NCBI GenBank assembly: GCA_964036155.1
Contig: OZ038422.1
Location: 64,255,201-64,319,200, forward strand
DNA length: 64,000 nt
Reading direction: 5' to 3'
DNA from: Diploscapter coronatus
Taxonomy: Eukaryota > Nematoda > Chromadorea > Rhabditida > Rhabditidae
A model generated the notes under the pieces. That model made no database searches, was not told the DNA's origin, and was given only the letters and a program-made list of their open reading frames with translations. Position numbers and translations under genes: made by a program. This document shows positions 59,419-64,000 of this stretch, one piece after another. The stretch's first letter is position 1; every line of letters starts with the position of its first letter.

Positions 59419-62400
59419 GTTCTATATCTTGATCACATTGGTAAGATATCCTATCTCCTTTATCATATCAGCTCTTATAATTATCCGGATTTTTAGCGTT
59501 CTTTCTGCATTTTTTACTTCTCTTTTTCTTTTCCCTATGCTATATTTCTCCTATCAAATAGGTAATTTTCCTGTTCCCCCCACTTGATATAGAGTATTTG
59601 AGGAGAAAGACTTTGAGAAGCTGAGAGAGAAAAAGATGGCAAAGTATTTCTCTTTCTCTCTTGAAAATCTATGCTATTTGTCTATTTTTCGAATACCTTT
59701 TTCTTCGAAATCTAGTATGGAAAAATCGTCTAACTTTCGGAAATTCCATGCGTTTCTCTTCTTTTACAGATATATTTTTTCAAAACAAATAATGTGGGGA
59801 AGAGATTTAGAAAATGAGAAATTGTATTACAAAATGAGATGGCAAAGAAAAAGAGCGCAATAGGGAAGTAAAATCGCCTGAGGGCTCTGCAAAAGCCTTC
59901 GCGATTTTGTGCCTTTGCTACGAAAGAGAAAAGAACGCCGCCGTCTGGCACGTATAGAGCAAGAATTCTCAGAAACTAAACTGGATTTTGAGGAATTTAG
60001 ATTTTTCTGCATCTCTAACTTCTTCATATGTTGAAAGGCAGAGATAAGAATCGAGTATTCTTCTAATTCTCTAGATTAAGAGCTTCGAAATTATAGTAAA
60101 TTTTCTATATCTTCATTTTTTTAATTAAAAAAATCTAAATACTTACCTTCAAAATGATAAAAAAAAATGTATAAATCTGATCACTGATATAATATTACTT
60201 TCCTTATCAGTAACCTTGGACTTTCCCTAATAAACAAGATTTGCAAGAATGAATTATAGCCATCTAAGTATTTATGATACCCAAACTATGTCTTCTTTTT
60301 ATGTTTAAAATTTCAAGCAAATCTTTTCTATTTTTCCAAAATCAAGCCCTTGCGAACACTTTTTTCCCATCAAACCATTATCACCCTTCATTTGACTGAT
60401 AACGTCATGGTAAACGACGATAACGGGGCGTTACACGCTTGGTGATAGGAAAAGCGAAGCAAAAAATGGCGCTACATAGGTATAGCGCAAAGTTTAATTC
60501 TCGTCTGCAAAGAAGTTTTGCAGAGACTTATTGACATTTAATTTTTTCATGTTTCTCTAACCTTCATACTATTTCTTCTGAGTTTTAATTTTAACATTCT
60601 TAAGCTTATCTAAAAGCGTTACTTAACATTTTATGAAAAATAGAAACTTTTTAAAACATTCTTGGAAAATTATGAAACAATTCTTTCGTCTTCTTTACTT
60701 ACACCATGTCTATGATAAGAATGATAAGACCTAGGCGAGTTTAGTACTCAGTGGTAACGCTGACAAGACTGAGATAGCGCAAAGGTCATTTTATCTGTAG
60801 ATGTGCGTGTAAAATTCAAAGTTTTTTTTTTGTAATTCGCGCCGTACTCCCAGACGGGTTTGCTACTTTACAAACCTACCCTTGAGCATTAGAACAAAAA
60901 AAAATTCTTTATTTCTATAATTCTTCAACTACAAAATACTGGGTACTCTGAAATTGTCTCTCCAGACTTTTCTTCGAAACTTTTTGTTAAGAATTTGTGT
61001 CCAGAATGGATCATTTTTCTTTTTTTCTCTATTTTCCATCGTCCCAGCCGGTTTTGATTGTCTATCCTTTAACGTGTCACGCGAGATTTTGTCATTTACG
61101 TGAAAATCTTGAGGATTATCGTTGACAAGCGAATGCCTTATTTGCTGAGAAATGCTAGCCGAAATCTGGAAAGACTATTATTTGACCATGATTATTCTGT
61201 AAGTTTTCCGAAAATTATCATTTCAACCTACTCGAAGAAGTTTGCATGAATGTAAAGATAAGTTATTTTAATTTTACAAACCTCTTCCTGAAACACTAAG
61301 AATCTATAGTTTACGCATAATTTTTGGGTATATCAGAAGATGTTAGCATCATTTTGAAATTCATAAATTCTACGAAGTAATTTCTGATACATAGTTTAAA
61401 AACCCTATTTTTATTGCGAAGTTTTAGAATTATTTTTCTCTATCATAGTCTCTAAAAATGACTGCGAATTCTATCATTTCCAACAGAATTTTCCTTGAAA
61501 CAGTTTAAAGTCTAGAATTTTTTTTGCAGAAAGAAAACACATTTTGAATGCCACGACTTTTTACTCGTTGACCTCTCAGTTCTCATTAATTCGCGTCTAA
61601 CCTCGAGATAATTGGGTTCACATTTTATGAGAACATCTTAATCGTTCTTGTTCTCTCTTCATTTTTCATCTTTCTGTCTCAATTTTTCATAATACTCTTA
61701 TTTCGCTAATCTTTTATCTCTCATTTTTACCTAATCTCTAAAAAATTACCTTGCAAATGACAATTGACTAATGAAGCGCTTACATCAGGAAAATAGAGTT
61801 TGAAACTGAAGAAAGAGTCTAGGATTTTAGAGACAAAGGCGGAGAAAAATAATATAGAAGAGTTAGAGATACAAAGGGATAGAAAGGAGGAGAAATAGCA
61901 TCTCAAAATAAGAGATACGAAGATAAAATCAGGAAGAGCTGGGGCGATTTATTTCGATCAGACTTTTGGCATCGATGTTTAGCAGACGAGAGATAACGCA
62001 TTTTTGAGAGAGTCTAAGAAGAATCAAGACGAGAATTGGTGTGGATTTTGCAAGACGAAAAAGAAAAATTGCCACTCAGACATTATTTTGACCCCCTCGT
62101 TTTCTCTGGCTCTATAAATATCTCATACTATTTCTCTTCAGTCTTCTCTTTCACTCTCTCAAAACAGTATTAATTCTCATAGTTTCCCCTATATTCCCGT
62201 AGATTCTAGACTAGATGGATAAATGATGAATATCTAGAGAATCAATCTTTATTTTTACTTTTTATATTGCGATATTTTTACAAGAGGTTCTTAATTTGCG
62301 CAAATTGCATTATTTTCCAATTTGTGAAATAGCTGAATTAAAACTGTTCGAAAATATTTTCGACCTTTCGATGATTTTGATGTTATGCAAAGTAGGGCAT

Positions 62401-64000
62401 TTTTCTCGGACTCTCCTATATTTCCATAATCTCTCACTGAAAAATATATTCTTTCAAACGCCATCCATTTTTGACGGATCAGACTTTCCATAACAGGACT
62501 TACCGAACCTTTCTTTTTTATTTTTAGAAATTTCACGAATTTCCTCTATCTTTTTTGTTGTCGATTTTATTCACTTCGTTTTAAACCAATTTCCTTCGTT
62601 TTCAATTTGATACACAATCATTTCGCATGCTTACTATACTTTTTCCATTTTATTCTGATCACATTTCTTCTGAAACTCATTTTATTTTGGTTTTCGAAAT
62701 TCCCCAAAAACTCTCAATTTCCTAGTGCATTAGCACTTCCCTCTCGTGCACCGTATCTTAAAATCGCGATCCCCGAAAATCCCGTCCAATTTTTTCAAAT
62801 CCCCCGATTTTTGCATAAAACTTGCTCAGTTTCTAATGTCGGCTACTTTTACTGACTAAAAACGTCCCTCATATATATGTTGGTCCTTAGTCGATTTATC
62901 CTTTCCGTATATAGGGCGGATTTGCTTTGGTCTATATGGATTTATGAAGATTTGGTGAGATTTATCATATCTCGTCTCAGCATTATCTGAGATACCCTTT
63001 TAGAGAGCTGCATATAGTTCACGGTACGCGAAATCCGATATTTAATGTATACTCAAAATCTGAATTTATTAACCAAATTACCGACACCGCACTTTCCTGG
63101 CTTAAAATTTTCATTAAGTCCGGCCGAGACATGGATTTTTTCTTCAAAATTTAGGAAAAGAAATTATTTTTCTGAAAAGATAAAGAGTCATTTAGGGGAT
63201 TTTAACGGAAAAAAAAATTAGAAAATCCGAAGAAACGAGTGACGAAATTTAGGCTTGAAAGAGGAGATTATGTCTCGCATCAAGTCTTAACATTCCTTCC
63301 TTATTCAGGACCCATTTTAAATCCGGATTAGTTCGAGCATACATCCATAGAGATTATTCCCAGATACGTGTAAATTATTAAACCTACAATATCCATGCCG
63401 CACTTTGCAGAAATTAGATTTTATGCAAAAGCGTGGTCCGCCTACATCACTCAAGAAAATTAGAATACTAATGATAAAGAAAGTGATACAGTATTTTAAG
63501 AGTGAACATTATCCTTGAAGAATAAGTTTATTGAAATTTTGGGATTTTTATTTATTCTGAGAAAAACTTGAAACCTATCGAAATAATTTTCAAATTTTAT
63601 CGCGAAAATTCGAACAACTTCCTTCTGCATTATTATCTTACGTAGTAAAAAATAATTTCCATGAAATAATTATCCTAAAAACTGGCAATTATTTCATTTT
63701 TAGAAAAGCTGGAGACTCGAGTTTTAGGAATAGCCCAACCTTCTTTCTTCCTCTATCTTATAACATGAGGCTAAAGATAATAGTTCTTTGTTGCGTTGGT
63801 CAAAGGTCCCTTCAATCATTGTCCTTTACCGTTTCTCCGCCAGTCTAATTATTTCAGTTTCATTAAATATTTCAGCTGTTACGTATTAAGTTGATGTTTT
63901 TCATGAGGAATTTTTGCAAAAATTGACATTCTCTAAGATCATCTGTCTGAAGATTTTTAGAAGTCCTTTTATTTTTCCTGAAAAATTAGGGGCCTTCTAT
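59419..64000. other. Long stretch without supported genes
   Basis: Composition is AT-rich with short open frames only; none has a domain, splice logic or higher GC. A purine-rich run spans about 61780-62090, and pyrimidine-rich sequence occurs near 59470-59580. Nothing else could be assigned. Confidence 0.5.

Noticed and set aside
1..64000. CRISPR array, rRNA, telomeric repeats
   Set aside because: No regularly spaced direct repeats, no rRNA-like sequence and no TTAGGC arrays were seen; only isolated TTAGGC words occur.

Overview
The window looks like AT-rich nuclear DNA of a free-living rhabditid nematode. Introns are short, often 45-60 bp, with TTTCAG-type acceptors. Trans-splice-like acceptors sit just upstream of several start codons. 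The genes are recognisable nematode orthologues: polycystin-2, trehalase, SPT2, cysteine-string protein, an adiponectin-type receptor and PP1 inhibitor-2. I cannot name the species. All exon models below were joined by hand: splice sites and codon phases were checked, but nothing was aligned to a database. A gene span runs from the start codon to the stop codon and includes introns.

Layout. 1-3.4 kb: foldback repeat, then a 5' fragment of a receptor gene inside a ~2 kb segment that is repeated at 14.66-16.64 kb. 4.9-7.3 kb (+): DUF1647-like membrane protein. 8.3-12.7 kb (-): complete receptor tyrosine kinase (RTK-A). 13.3-15.9 kb (-): paralogue RTK-B, which keeps signal peptide, ectodomain and membrane span but has lost the kinase. 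17.3-17.9 kb (+): small cysteine-rich membrane protein. 18.7-22.7 kb (-): pkd-2-like channel. 24.4-27.1 kb (+): secreted Cys-repeat protein. 28.3-35.3 kb (-): trehalase. 36.7-41.1 kb (-): SPT2 histone chaperone. 42.3-45.6 kb (+): dnj-14-like cysteine-string protein. 47.8-54.5 kb (+): PAQR-type receptor, followed by PP1 inhibitor-2 at 55.2-56.7 kb (+). 57.7-58.9 kb (-): Ly6-like secreted protein, interleaved with a tentative two-exon gene. 59.4-64 kb: no gene I can support.

The housekeeping half (28-57 kb) keeps two neighbour pairs that, from memory, are also adjacent in C. elegans: tre-2/spt-2 and paqr-2/szy-2. The 1-16 kb part is a fast-evolving receptor cluster. Its ectodomains are built from a three-exon cysteine module that begins and ends in the same codon phase. 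It contains one full kinase, one kinase-less copy and one 5' fragment. It also holds the most unusual material in the window: a duplication whose non-coding parts are more alike than its coding exons, a phase-symmetric S/T cassette exon, and a MITE in the gap where a kinase should be. Foldback elements, and introns with AATT motifs spaced about one helical turn apart, occur throughout.
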